A stretch of DNA of 8,664 nucleotides, from positions 1-8,664 of the forward strand of contig JAHDOX010000026.1 of assembly GCA_018434645.1 (NCBI GenBank), in the 5' to 3' direction. The translations under genes and the position numbers were made by a program. A model generated the notes under the pieces. That model searched no databases. It was given only the letters and a program-made list of their open reading frames with translations, and had not been told where the DNA came from. Positions 1 through 7,075 of the stretch are shown piece by piece (the first letter of the stretch is position 1; each line of letters opens with the position of its first letter). Source of the DNA: Synergistales bacterium. Lineage in GTDB: Bacteria > Synergistota > Synergistia > Synergistales > Thermovirgaceae.

Positions 1-1307
1 AAAACTGGCTGACTACTATTGTATGTCTCCTCGATCTCATCGGCCACTGCCGCGTATTTTTCCCTTTTGGTCCGGTAAATTACATCCGGGAAATCCTCCC
101 TGATCATTGGCTTGTGAGTAGGAATGACAATTACTTCAAGTCCGTAGATCTCCTTGAATTCTTCCTCCTCTGTCGCCGCAGTTCCCGTCATGCCTGCTAC
201 CTTGTCATACATCCTTACATAATTCTGGAGAGTAATCGTGGCGAGCGTCTGGTTTTCCTTTCCGATTTGGACCTTCTCCTTCGCTTCTATAGCCTGGTGA
301 AGACCGTCGGAATAACGTCTCCCAAACATCAAGCGCCCGGTAAATTCATCTACTATTACTATTTCCCCATCCTTGATAACGTAGTGTACGTCTTTTTCGA
401 AAAGATGATGCGCTTTGAGAGCCTGAGCGATACGATGACCAAGTTCGGAGTGCTGGTACTCGGTAAATAGCTCCGGGATCCCGAGAATCCTTTCGCATTC
501 TGCAATACCTTTTTCTGTCAAGGCCACGTTTCGTTCCTTCTCGTCCACTTCGAAATCGATATCTTTTTTAAGCCGCCGCGCCACATCGTCAGCCCGTTTA
601 TAAACCTCTACGTTGTCTTCAGAAGGACCCGAGATTATAAGAGGAGTCCGGGCTTCGTCGATAAGTATCGAATCGACTTCATCCAGTATTATGTAAGCGT
701 GATCACGCTGTACCATCTGGGAAGCATCTAAAGCCATATTGTCACGAAGGTAATCGAACCCGAATTCGGTATTCGTTCCATAGGTGACATCAGCCTCATA
801 TGCTCTTTTGCGTTCTTCCTGATCCATAAAGGCGTAGATGACACCCACGGAGAGGCCCAGGAATCTGTAGATAGGTCCCATCCACTCGGCGTCGCGCCGG
901 GCAAGGTAATCGTTGACTGTTACAAGGTGCACTCCCCTGCCTGACAAGGCGTTCAGAACGACGGCAAGAGTTGCTACAAGGGTTTTTCCTTCCCCCGTTT
1001 TCATTTCCGCTATCTTTCCCTCATGCAGCACGATCCCGCCCATAAGCTGTACGTCGAAATGGCGTAATCCTGTTGTCCGCCTGGACACCTCGCGTACCGC
1101 TGCAAACACTTCCGGCAGCATATCGTCAAGCTTCTCTCCGGCGGCTGCCCTTTCCCTGAAAACTCTTCCAAGGGCTGAAAGTTCTTCGTCGGAATATTCC
1201 AGCATTTTGGGTTCGAGCATGTTAATCTCCCCGACGATCTTCTCGTACCGTCGAAGGATGCGTTCGTTTTTGTCCAGTCCAAGTTTTTTCTTTATGCTTT
1301 CCAGCAT
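1..1307 (-). CDS. secA: SecA, preprotein translocase ATPase (N-terminal half; 3' end outside window)
   Basis: SecA is the cytoplasmic motor that pushes unfolded preproteins through the SecYEG channel using ATP. The frame is open from the ATG at 1307 to the window edge, giving 435 residues, roughly half of a normal SecA; the missing half is cut by the window, not broken. Visible landmarks in order are: the N-terminal start MLESIKKKLG; the Walker A segment MKTGEGKT at residues 102-109; VTVNDYLARRDAEWMG near 130-144; the Walker B/DEAD-type motif LDEVD at 208-212 followed by the SecA hallmark DEARTPLIISG; the preprotein cross-linking domain after about residue 225; and DEFTGRLMFGRRYSDGLHQA then YDKVAGMTGTAATEEEEF, the return to the first nucleotide-binding domain. 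The start is fixed by AGAGGTGA (1313-1320) five bases upstream. The gene has its own promoter and is not coupled to tnaA. Identification is essentially certain. Confidence 0.97.
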   Translation of the reverse strand, partial: MLESIKKKLGLDKNERILRRYEKIVGEINMLEPKMLEYSDEELSALGRVFRERAAAGEKLDDMLPEVFAAVREVSRRTTGLRHFDVQLMGGIVLHEGKIAEMKTGEGKTLVATLAVVLNALSGRGVHLVTVNDYLARRDAEWMGPIYRFLGLSVGVIYAFMDQEERKRAYEADVTYGTNTEFGFDYLRDNMALDASQMVQRDHAYIILDEVDSILIDEARTPLIISGPSEDNVEVYKRADDVARRLKKDIDFEVDEKERNVALTEKGIAECERILGIPELFTEYQHSELGHRIAQALKAHHLFEKDVHYVIKDGEIVIVDEFTGRLMFGRRYSDGLHQAIEAKEKVQIGKENQTLATITLQNYVRMYDKVAGMTGTAATEEEEFKEIYGLEVIVIPTHKPMIREDFPDVIYRTKREKYAAVADEIEETYNSSQPV

Positions 1308-1358
1308 TGATTTCACCTCTGTCAAGGATGGAAAAGCCTGAAAGGGTTTCGGTGTCCG

Positions 1359-1387
1359 ATTATATGACTGGCGGGCCGTACAGTCAA
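1359..1387 (-). promoter_or_regulatory. secA promoter, near-consensus sigma70 type
   Basis: Read on the minus strand, TTGACT (1382-1387) and TATAAT (1359-1364) are separated by exactly 17 bases (1365-1381). This is 5 of 6 and 6 of 6 matches to the housekeeping consensus. Transcription should start near 1352, giving a 5' leader of about 45 bases before the secA ATG. The -35 box overlaps the U tract of the terminator of the upstream tnaA gene. Confidence 0.82.
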
Positions 1388-1416
1388 AAGCACGGAGCCC
1401 GGAAGGCCCCGTGCTT
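1386..1416 (-). terminator. Rho-independent terminator of tnaA
   Basis: On the minus strand a hairpin lies just after the tnaA stop. Eight pairs join 1388-1395 with 1409-1416 (AAGCACGG with CCGTGCTT, plus-strand reading), then one A/C mismatch, then three more G-C pairs around a five-base loop at 1400-1404. The descending arm runs into TTTT (1386-1389) and then GACT. The stem is strong but the U tract is short, so termination may be incomplete. The plus-strand reading has no U tract after the stem and no gene to serve. Confidence 0.7.
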
Positions 1417-1427
1417 CGCTTAAAAAA

Positions 1428-2822
1428 CTATAACGATACAGGATGCAGCTTTGCCAGGAAATGTTTGAGCCCCTTAACCTCCGGAGCCTCGACTATTTCC
1501 AACCCGTATTTAACGTTATGTCTGCGTTTATAAACATCAATTATCCTGGAGGCCACGTACTCGATATGACTGTTTGTATAAGTTCTTCTGTTGATTGCGA
1601 GGCGATACAGTTCAAGTTTCGGGGGAATGATTTCTCCAGTAACCTCGTCTTCGTTTTCGAAGGCCAATGTTCCGAGGCCAATACCCCTTACGGCCCCTTC
1701 CCTGTAGACCTCGACAGAAAGCACGTCAGCGGGAAATTTAAGGCGCGGGATATGCGGAAAGAAAGCCGCGGCGTCTACAAAAACCGCGTGCCCGCCCGCC
1801 GGCTTGACAAAAGGAACACCAGCTTCGTCAAGGAGCCCGGAAAGATATTCGACCTGTGCCACCCTGTGGCTCAAATAGGCTTCATCGGTCATTTCTTTTA
1901 ACCCCACTGCCAAGGCCTCGAGGTCACGTCCCGCGAGTCCCCCATAGGTCGCGAAACCTTCATACAGAATGACCCTAGGGAGAAGGGTATGGTACATTTT
2001 TTCGGTCCGGCAACAGATCATCCCCCCGATGTTGACAAGCGGGTCCTTCTTGCAGGACACGGCTATGGCATCGGCTGTATCCATCATGGCCCGAAGAATC
2101 TCCCTCACCGACATGGAGGAAAATTCCCGTTCACGAGTCTTGATGAAATAGGCGTTTTCTGCCATGCGGGCTGCATCCAGGAAAAGGGGAATCCCATGTT
2201 TTCTTGCAACCCTTGAAACCTCGCGGAGGTTTTTGAGGCTGACCGGCTGTCCTCCGCCGGAATTATTCGTGACCGTCACCATGATCAGCGGGACCCGTTC
2301 TTTTCCTTCACGGTTGATAACATCCTCAAGTTTGCCGATATCCACGTCACCCTTGAAAGGAAGGACCGAAGAAGGGTCATATGCCTCTTCAATGACACAC
2401 TCCACCGGTTCGGCACCGGCATTGAAAATATGAGCCCTGGTCGTATCGAAGGGCATGTTGAAAGGGATCTTGTCGCCAGCTTTGAGTAAGGTCCCGAAAA
2501 TCACGTTTTCGGCAGCCCGACCCTGGTGAGTGGGTATGACGTAATCGAATCCCAGTACTTCGCTGACGGTTTCCTTGAGGGCATAAAAACTGTCTGCGCC
2601 AGCGTAGGCCTCGTCTCCACACAAAAGCGCCGCCCACTGGTACTTGCTCATCGCACCTGTCCCCGAATCGGTAAGAAGGTCGATGTAAATCTCCCTTGAG
2701 GCCAGACCAAACATGTTAAAGTGCGCCCTTTTCAGGGCCTCTTCCCGTTCGCTTGCGTCTGGAAGTCTTACAGGTTCCACCATCCTGATTCTGAACGGCT
2801 CCGGCTGCACTGAAGAAACCAT
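1428..2822 (-). CDS. tnaA: Tryptophanase (L-tryptophan indole-lyase), PLP-dependent
   Basis: This 464-residue cytoplasmic enzyme should cleave L-tryptophan to indole, pyruvate and ammonium, and belongs to the beta-eliminating lyase family shared by tryptophanase and tyrosine phenol-lyase (TPL). Family landmarks: PEPFRIRMVEPV at 7-18, IDLLTDSGTGAMS at 47-59, GDEAY at 69-73, PTHQGR at 97-102, NNSGGGQPVS at 186-195, FLDAAR at 214-219 and NAYFIK at 223-228. SCKKD at 256-260 holds the PLP Schiff-base lysine, K259, and R412 lies in NRRTYT. Three positions separate the two enzymes. Asp126 (FDTTRAH) matches the tryptophanase Asp where TPL has Thr124. Leu383 stands where TPL has the phenol-binding Arg381 and E. 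coli tryptophanase has Ile. His454 (LKHFLAKL) matches tryptophanase His463 where TPL has Phe. KKDPLVNIGG looks TPL-like, so a biochemical check is fair. The ATG is preceded by GGGAGGG with seven-base spacing. No tnaB-type permease is adjacent. Confidence 0.88.
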   Translation of the reverse strand: MVSSVQPEPFRIRMVEPVRLPDASEREEALKRAHFNMFGLASREIYIDLLTDSGTGAMSKYQWAALLCGDEAYAGADSFYALKETVSEVLGFDYVIPTHQGRAAENVIFGTLLKAGDKIPFNMPFDTTRAHIFNAGAEPVECVIEEAYDPSSVLPFKGDVDIGKLEDVINREGKERVPLIMVTVTNNSGGGQPVSLKNLREVSRVARKHGIPLFLDAARMAENAYFIKTREREFSSMSVREILRAMMDTADAIAVSCKKDPLVNIGGMICCRTEKMYHTLLPRVILYEGFATYGGLAGRDLEALAVGLKEMTDEAYLSHRVAQVEYLSGLLDEAGVPFVKPAGGHAVFVDAAAFFPHIPRLKFPADVLSVEVYREGAVRGIGLGTLAFENEDEVTGEIIPPKLELYRLAINRRTYTNSHIEYVASRIIDVYKRRHNVKYGLEIVEAPEVKGLKHFLAKLHPVSL

Positions 2823-2909
2823 TACATTACCCTCCCTGTTAAAGCTCCTCTTACGCTCAGCTTTCAGGAAGCATTCTAGACCAGTGCCTGCCTATACTCG
2901 TAAAAAATC

Positions 2910-2918
2910 ATTATAACA
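2910..2918 (-). promoter_or_regulatory. tnaA promoter, extended -10 type
   Basis: The minus strand reads TGTTATAAT: a perfect TATAAT (2910-2915) with the extended -10 TG one base upstream (2917-2918). No recognisable -35 hexamer lies 16-18 bases upstream (GATAAT at 17-base spacing), which suits an extended -10 promoter or an activator-dependent one. Transcription would begin near 2903, leaving a leader of about 80 bases before the tnaA start. No terminator separates pgsA from this point, so read-through from pgsA is also possible. Confidence 0.5.
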
Positions 2919-2933
2919 TCCTTGGTGGTGATA

Positions 2934-3509
2934 TTATCGACTACCTTCCTTTCTGGAGATTTTCCGTTCCACGAAGAGATTTTTGCTCTTGAGGAAATAA
3001 TCCGTTCCCGAAGCGACGGTAACCAACATGGCCACCCACATGGCCGCCAGCCCCCCGGGAAGATCGAATATCACCAGTAGAATTGCTGTTATCTGTACTA
3101 CCGTTTTTACCTTGCCCAACGAAGAAGCGGGGATTACCTCCCCTTCGGAGATGGCCACCATTCTCAGACCCGTTACGAAAAACTCTCTGGAAACGATCAC
3201 CACAACGATCCATGCGGGTAATCTCTGCAGCTGAACCAATGAAACCAAAGCGGCCGTAACCAGTATCTTGTCAGCCAGCGGATCGACAAGTTTACCAAAA
3301 TTCGTCACCATTCCGTGTTTCCGGGCAACGTAACCATCAACTGTGTCAGTCGCGGCCGCTACGATGAATACTACTCCTGCCAAAAGGTCGCCAAAGGGCA
3401 AACCCAAAAAACTGCCGAACTGGGCCCTTAAAGTGAGAAAAACCATGACCAGCGGCGCCAAAAAGACCCGCGAGAGGCTCAACATATTCGGAAGATTCAA
3501 TGCCGTCAT
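2934..3509 (-). CDS. pgsA: CDP-diacylglycerol--glycerol-3-phosphate 3-phosphatidyltransferase
   Basis: This 191-residue integral membrane enzyme should transfer the phosphatidyl group from CDP-diacylglycerol to sn-glycerol 3-phosphate, releasing CMP, the committed step to phosphatidylglycerol and cardiolipin. It carries the complete CDP-alcohol phosphotransferase signature D-x2-D-G-x2-A-R-x8-G-x3-D-x3-D. The residues are D55, D58, G59, A62, R63, G72, D76 and D80, and the aspartates bind metal and CDP. The N-terminus (NLPNMLSLSRVFLAPL) and the SREFFVTGLRMVA stretch near 107-119 are typical of PgsA rather than phosphatidylserine synthase. Hydrophobic segments lie near 9-27, 41-54, 82-106, 137-149 and 153-167. 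Length is normal. The ATG has GGAGGAG just upstream. A terminator behind livF lies 55 bases before the start and I see no convincing promoter after it, so expression may depend on read-through or a weak promoter. Confidence 0.94.
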   Translation of the reverse strand: MTALNLPNMLSLSRVFLAPLVMVFLTLRAQFGSFLGLPFGDLLAGVVFIVAAATDTVDGYVARKHGMVTNFGKLVDPLADKILVTAALVSLVQLQRLPAWIVVVIVSREFFVTGLRMVAISEGEVIPASSLGKVKTVVQITAILLVIFDLPGGLAAMWVAMLVTVASGTDYFLKSKNLFVERKISRKEGSR

Positions 3510-3563
3510 GGCGACTCACTCCTCCAGGCCGGTTTTCCCGGTGTTCTCTCCTTGTTCTCAACC

Positions 3564-3608
3564 AAAAAACCTGGAAGTTAAGAGGTCCTTCTTTTTTAAC
3601 CTCCCAGG
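3564..3608 (-). terminator. Rho-independent terminator overlapping the livF stop codon
   Basis: On the minus strand CCTGG GAG GTTAA (3596-3608) pairs with TTAAC TT CCAGG (3570-3581): five pairs, a central part with one bulged G and one G-U pair, then five more pairs. The 14-base loop is A-rich and TTTTTT follows directly (3564-3569). The ascending arm is made of the last livF codons (Leu-Gly-Gly) and its TAA. A ribosome ending livF would cover that arm, so coupling to translation may tune it. It closes the liv operon before pgsA. Confidence 0.72.
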
Positions 3609-4300
3609 TAGGCTTCCTGAACTCGCTTGTCGTTTAACAGATCCTGTCCGGTTCCCTCGAGAACGATTTGCCCTACCTCGAGCACATAGGCGTAGTGTGC
3701 TATCTTGAGGGATGCGAATGCGTTTTGCTCGACGAGCAGGACCGTTTTCCCCTGCTGATTGATCGTCTCTATGATCTCGAAAACTTCCTTGACCAGAAGT
3801 GGCGCAAGCCCGAGAGAAGGTTCATCGAGCATCACCAGTTTAGGGGAGCTCATCAGGGCCCTTCCGACAGCAAGCATTTGCTGCTCGCCTCCCGAAAGTG
3901 TTCCGCCCTTTTGCCAGAGACGTTCCTTGAGCCTGGGGAAAAGCTCGTAGACCCATTCCAGATCCCTTTCAATTCCGTCCTTGTCAGTTCTGCTGTATGC
4001 TCCGAGCATGAGGTTGTCCAGAACGCTCAGGTGCGGGAATATCCTTCTTCCCTCCGGCCCCATGACGATTCCTGCCTTGACCACATCCTCGGGGGGCCAT
4101 CCATCGATGGGTTTGCCTTCATACAGTATTTCTCCGCTTGACTTTCGAACAAGCCCGGCAATGGTCCTGAGAGTCGTACTCTTGCCGGCTCCGTTTGCCC
4201 CTATAAGGGTGACGATTTTCCCACTGGGGACGTCTATCGATATGCCCTTCAGGGCGTGAATCCCACCATAATGAACGTGGAGGTCCCTGACATTAAGCAT
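3596..4300 (-). CDS. livF: Branched-chain amino-acid ABC transporter ATPase LivF
   Basis: LivF is one of two cytoplasmic ATPases that power the LIV-type importer, pairing with LivG beneath the LivH/LivM permease. The 234 residues match the usual LivF length. Motifs: Walker A GANGAGKST at 34-42, the Q-loop region replaced by the LivF-specific PEGRRIFP at 82-89, ABC signature LSGGEQQ at 135-141, and Walker B LVMLDEP at 155-161 with E160 as catalytic glutamate. The switch position reads VEQNA, with Gln192 in place of the usual His, which is normal for LivF and separates it from LivG. The ATG lies inside the last codons of livG; the two genes share eight bases, so translation is probably coupled. 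Confidence 0.95.
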   Translation of the reverse strand: MLNVRDLHVHYGGIHALKGISIDVPSGKIVTLIGANGAGKSTTLRTIAGLVRKSSGEILYEGKPIDGWPPEDVVKAGIVMGPEGRRIFPHLSVLDNLMLGAYSRTDKDGIERDLEWVYELFPRLKERLWQKGGTLSGGEQQMLAVGRALMSSPKLVMLDEPSLGLAPLLVKEVFEIIETINQQGKTVLLVEQNAFASLKIAHYAYVLEVGQIVLEGTGQDLLNDKRVQEAYLGG

Positions 4301-5081
4301 TCTGCAAATACTCCTCTCCCAGGTAGGCTTCGATCACCTTGGGATCACCCTGAATCTTTTCCGGGTCACCTTCGGCTATTGTAACTCCGTAATCGAGAAC
4401 CCAGATATGTTCACAGATACCCATAACCACTTTCATATCGTGTTCGATCAGAAGAATCGTGAGATCAAACTTTTCCTTTATCTGCTTGATGAAATCCATC
4501 AATTCCTGGGTTTCGTGCGGATTCATTCCGGCTGCGGGCTCATCCAGCAGCAAAAAGCGTGGTTCCGTCGCGAGAGCTCTCGCAATCTCCAGCCTTCTCT
4601 GGGCGCCATAGGGAAGGCCTTGAGCTTCTTCGGAAGCAAGGTGTGCCAGTCCTACGGCATCAAGGAGTTCGTAGGATTTTTCCCTTATTTCCTTTTCTTC
4701 CTTGAAAAAGGAAGGCAGGCTGAGCATGGCATGCCACCATGTCGTCTTCTGGCGCAGGTGCGCTCCGACCATTACGTTTTGCAAGACAGTACCACCGGCA
4801 AAAAGCCTTATGTTCTGGAACGTCCTGGCAATTCCCGCCTTGCAGATTTTGTGCGGCGGCCAGCCGGTTATGTCTTCTCCCATGAAGTGAATGGATCCTT
4901 CTGTGGGCTCGTAAAAACCGGTGATCATGTTGAAACAGGTCGTTTTCCCTGCGCCGTTGGGTCCTATAAGACCTACTATTCTTCCTTTTTGAACCTGGAT
5001 GCTGAATTTATGAACTGCTGTAAGACCCCCGAACCTCATCGTAACGTCTTTTGTTTCAAGCACTATTTCGCGGGACGTCAT
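4293..5081 (-). CDS. livG: Branched-chain amino-acid ABC transporter ATPase LivG
   Basis: LivG is the second ATPase of the LIV importer. Its 262 residues hold Walker A GPNGAGKTT at 40-48, the LivG Q-loop ARTFQNIRLF with Q89, the family's divergent signature LPYGAQRRLEIARAL at 156-170, and Walker B FLLLDEPAAGMNP at 176-188. The switch histidine is H214 in LIEHDM. The retained His here, against Gln in LivF, follows the usual LivG/LivF pattern. The insert around residues 107-130, rich in Trp and Lys, is typical of LivG and probably contacts the permease. The start codon overlaps the livM stop in ATGA (5078-5081), and the end overlaps livF by eight bases. Confidence 0.95.
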   Translation of the reverse strand: MTSREIVLETKDVTMRFGGLTAVHKFSIQVQKGRIVGLIGPNGAGKTTCFNMITGFYEPTEGSIHFMGEDITGWPPHKICKAGIARTFQNIRLFAGGTVLQNVMVGAHLRQKTTWWHAMLSLPSFFKEEKEIREKSYELLDAVGLAHLASEEAQGLPYGAQRRLEIARALATEPRFLLLDEPAAGMNPHETQELMDFIKQIKEKFDLTILLIEHDMKVVMGICEHIWVLDYGVTIAEGDPEKIQGDPKVIEAYLGEEYLQNA

Positions 5082-6130
5082 TTTTCAACACCCCGCTTCC
5101 GGAAAAGGGCAAAAACGGTATCCCATGTGATTTCCTTTCTCCCCATTATCCCCTGGCGCCTGAAAAGGATGATAAAAAGCAGAGCAAGGGAGAAAACGAC
5201 CATACGCATGCCAGGAATCCCGGGGATATAGAATTCTCCTATGGTAATCGGGTTCTCCACTATCCTCAGCCATTCCAGCAACACGGTTATTATGACCCCT
5301 GCTATAATCGTACCGGTTATCGAACCGAGACCGCCGGCAACGACTATCATAAGCACATTGAAAGTGAGCAGGAAAAGGAACATCTTTGGGTCTATAGTGG
5401 TCAGCAGGCTGCCGAGAAGCGCCCCCCCTACACCGGCGAAAAAAGAGCCTATCGCAAAAGCCGTAAGTCTGTACCTGAAGGTGTTTATGCCCATGGCTCG
5501 GGCGGCTACCTCGTCATCCCTTATGGCCTTGAGGGCATTCCCGTAATTGCTGTTTACAAGCCGGACCACAATTACCAGCGTGATAAAACACCAACCGTAG
5601 TTCCACCAGATGTTCGCGTAATCGGGTATCCCCTTGAAACCCAGTGCCCCGTTTGTCATGCGAGGAAGATTGTTGGCAAGGACGCGGATGATCTCCGCAA
5701 AACCAAGGGTTGCTATCCCCAGGTAATCCCCGCCCAGTCTGAGAACCGGCAGGCCTATGAGGATGCCCGCAAGGGCCGCCATCAAACCGGCCAAAATGAC
5801 TGCCACCAAAAAGGGTGCATGCATTACGGAAAAGGGCCACATGGCCGGCTCGAGTATGAAAAGTGCCTGTTTCTGCAACGGCGGCATAATCAAAAGAGCA
5901 CAGGTATATGCCCCTATAGCCATGAAACCCGCGTGCCCGAGGGAAAACATGCCGGCAAAACCGTAGATCAGGTTAAGGCTTAATGCAAGGATTATATTAA
6001 CGGCTATGAGGTTCATGATCTGTATCTTGTACCCGTCCAGGTTTACTTGCGCCCAAAAAAGAAACAACGCGAAGGCTCCAACCAGCAGGCCGTTCAGTAT
6101 GAGGTTTCGTTTCCGTTTGTCTTCCATCAC
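5078..6130 (-). CDS. livM: Branched-chain amino-acid ABC transporter permease LivM
   Basis: LivM is one of two inner-membrane permease subunits forming the substrate channel with LivH. The 350-residue protein is largely hydrophobic, with clear segments near 11-30, 37-57, 61-82, 106-130, 178-192, 221-245, 252-266, 270-286 and 308-323. Family motifs are NLIYGFAGMFSLGHAGFMAI (53-72) and the EAA-type cytoplasmic loop with key residues ALKAIRDDEVAARAMGI (199-215), which docks on the ATPases. GGLGSITG (266-273) follows. The start is ambiguous. GTG at 6130 is seven bases from GGAGG and overlaps the livH stop as GTGA; ATG at 6127 forms TGATG with the same stop, at ten-base spacing. They differ by one residue. 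Confidence 0.94.
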   Translation of the reverse strand: MMEDKRKRNLILNGLLVGAFALFLFWAQVNLDGYKIQIMNLIAVNIILALSLNLIYGFAGMFSLGHAGFMAIGAYTCALLIMPPLQKQALFILEPAMWPFSVMHAPFLVAVILAGLMAALAGILIGLPVLRLGGDYLGIATLGFAEIIRVLANNLPRMTNGALGFKGIPDYANIWWNYGWCFITLVIVVRLVNSNYGNALKAIRDDEVAARAMGINTFRYRLTAFAIGSFFAGVGGALLGSLLTTIDPKMFLFLLTFNVLMIVVAGGLGSITGTIIAGVIITVLLEWLRIVENPITIGEFYIPGIPGMRMVVFSLALLFIILFRRQGIMGRKEITWDTVFALFRKRGVEK

Positions 6131-7020
6131 ACTTTATCCTCCAGTTTCTCGCCGAGAAGACCTGTGGGTTTGACTAAAAGGATTATTATCAGAAGAACGA
6201 AGGCGAAAGCGTCTCGATAACCGGCCAAAGTCGGGAGGAAGGCCACTATCATTATCTCCATGATGCCCAGGATCAACCCCCCCAAAACCGCACCCTGAAT
6301 TGACCCGATGCCGCCGAACACGGCGGCAATGAAGGCTTTGAAGCCGGGGATTACTCCCATTACGGGCTGAAGTTGCGGGTACCGCAGAGCCCACATGATT
6401 CCCGACGCAGCAGCCAGGGCCGAACCGATGCCAAAGGTCAGCGCAATGATCCTGTTGACCGGTACACCCATAAGACGGCTCGTTTCTATGTCCTTGGAAA
6501 TGGCTCTCATGCCTAGCCCGGGTTTTGTCTTGTAAACAATGAAAAGTAACCCCAACATCAGAAGAAAGGAAAGAACCGGTACCACCAGTGTAAGAGGAAG
6601 AATCCTCACTTTTCCCACCACTATGATATCGACCAACCATCCCGGACGCTGAACTTCCCTGGGGATGGCCGAAAATACAACGATCGCCAGATTCTGCAGG
6701 AAGAAAGACACGCCTATAGAACTGATGAGAGCCGAAATTCTAGGTGCATCTCTCAGAGGCCTGTACGCCACCCGGTCGACAAGAACGCCCGTTAGGGACG
6801 TAACTGCGATGGCCACGATAACGGCCAAAAACCACGGCAGATGCAAGAGAGTAACTCCCCAGAAGACGAAATAGGCCCCCAGCATGAAAATTTCGCCATG
6901 AGCGAAGTTTATCAACCGGAGGATGCCATAAACCATGGTATAACCGATCGCTATAAGTGCGTACAGGCTCCCGAGCGTCAAGGCGTTGAAAAGATGCTGA
7001 ATAAACATTGCCATGCTCAT
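6127..7020 (-). CDS. livH: Branched-chain amino-acid ABC transporter permease LivH
   Basis: LivH is the partner permease of LivM. I chose the ATG at 7020 (297 residues, MSMAMFIQHLFNALTLG), although the frame stays open to an ATG at 7077. The extra 19 residues (MGEGYPPPPLF and on) would be encoded by a terminator-like hairpin, lack a ribosome site and have no counterpart in E. coli LivH, which begins a few residues before the FNGVTLGS motif. The chosen start has GAGAGG at 7032-7037, eleven bases away, a somewhat long spacing. Landmarks: ALIAIGYTMVYGILRLINFAHG (21-42, family hallmark), the EAA-type loop LGMRAISKDIETSRLMGVP (169-187), AAVFGGIGSIQGAVLGG (232-248) and KPTGLLG (284-290). About eight membrane segments are visible. 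The stop overlaps the livM start. Confidence 0.94.
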   Translation of the reverse strand: MSMAMFIQHLFNALTLGSLYALIAIGYTMVYGILRLINFAHGEIFMLGAYFVFWGVTLLHLPWFLAVIVAIAVTSLTGVLVDRVAYRPLRDAPRISALISSIGVSFFLQNLAIVVFSAIPREVQRPGWLVDIIVVGKVRILPLTLVVPVLSFLLMLGLLFIVYKTKPGLGMRAISKDIETSRLMGVPVNRIIALTFGIGSALAAASGIMWALRYPQLQPVMGVIPGFKAFIAAVFGGIGSIQGAVLGGLILGIMEIMIVAFLPTLAGYRDAFAFVLLIIILLVKPTGLLGEKLEDKV

Positions 7021-7045
7021 GGGCTGTTTCGCCTCTCTTTCACAG

Positions 7046-7075
7046 AAAAGTGGGGGAGGCGGGTATCCCTCCCCC
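7046..7075 (-). terminator. Probable partial terminator between livJ and livH
   Basis: On the minus strand an eight-pair GC-rich stem forms between GGGGGAGG (7068-7075) and CCTCCCCC (7052-7059), closing an eight-base loop, followed by AC then TTTT (7046-7049). The stem is very stable but the U tract is short and displaced by two bases, as expected for an incomplete terminator. It lies in the 96-base gap between livJ and livH. Inferred role: reduce transcription into livHMGF so that the binding protein is made in excess. Confidence 0.65.

Noticed and set aside
913..1341. 142-codon plus-strand frame opposite the secA 5' end.
   Set aside because: It is Ser/Pro/Arg-rich without family features and fully overlaps the conserved SecA ATPase coding region.
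2823..2903. A TnaC-like regulatory leader peptide before tnaA.
   Set aside because: The only ATG frame with a stop within the leader is five codons long and has no Trp codon. Another ATG is followed at once by TAA.
5051..5983. 310-codon open frame on the plus strand opposite livM, with related ones at 4407-5231 (274 codons) and 6841-7671 (276 codons).
   Set aside because: Each lies antisense to a clear, motif-complete liv gene. The products are low in hydrophobic order, with scattered His/Cys/Lys/Gly and no recognisable domain, and there is no plausible ribosome site. They are codon-bias shadows.
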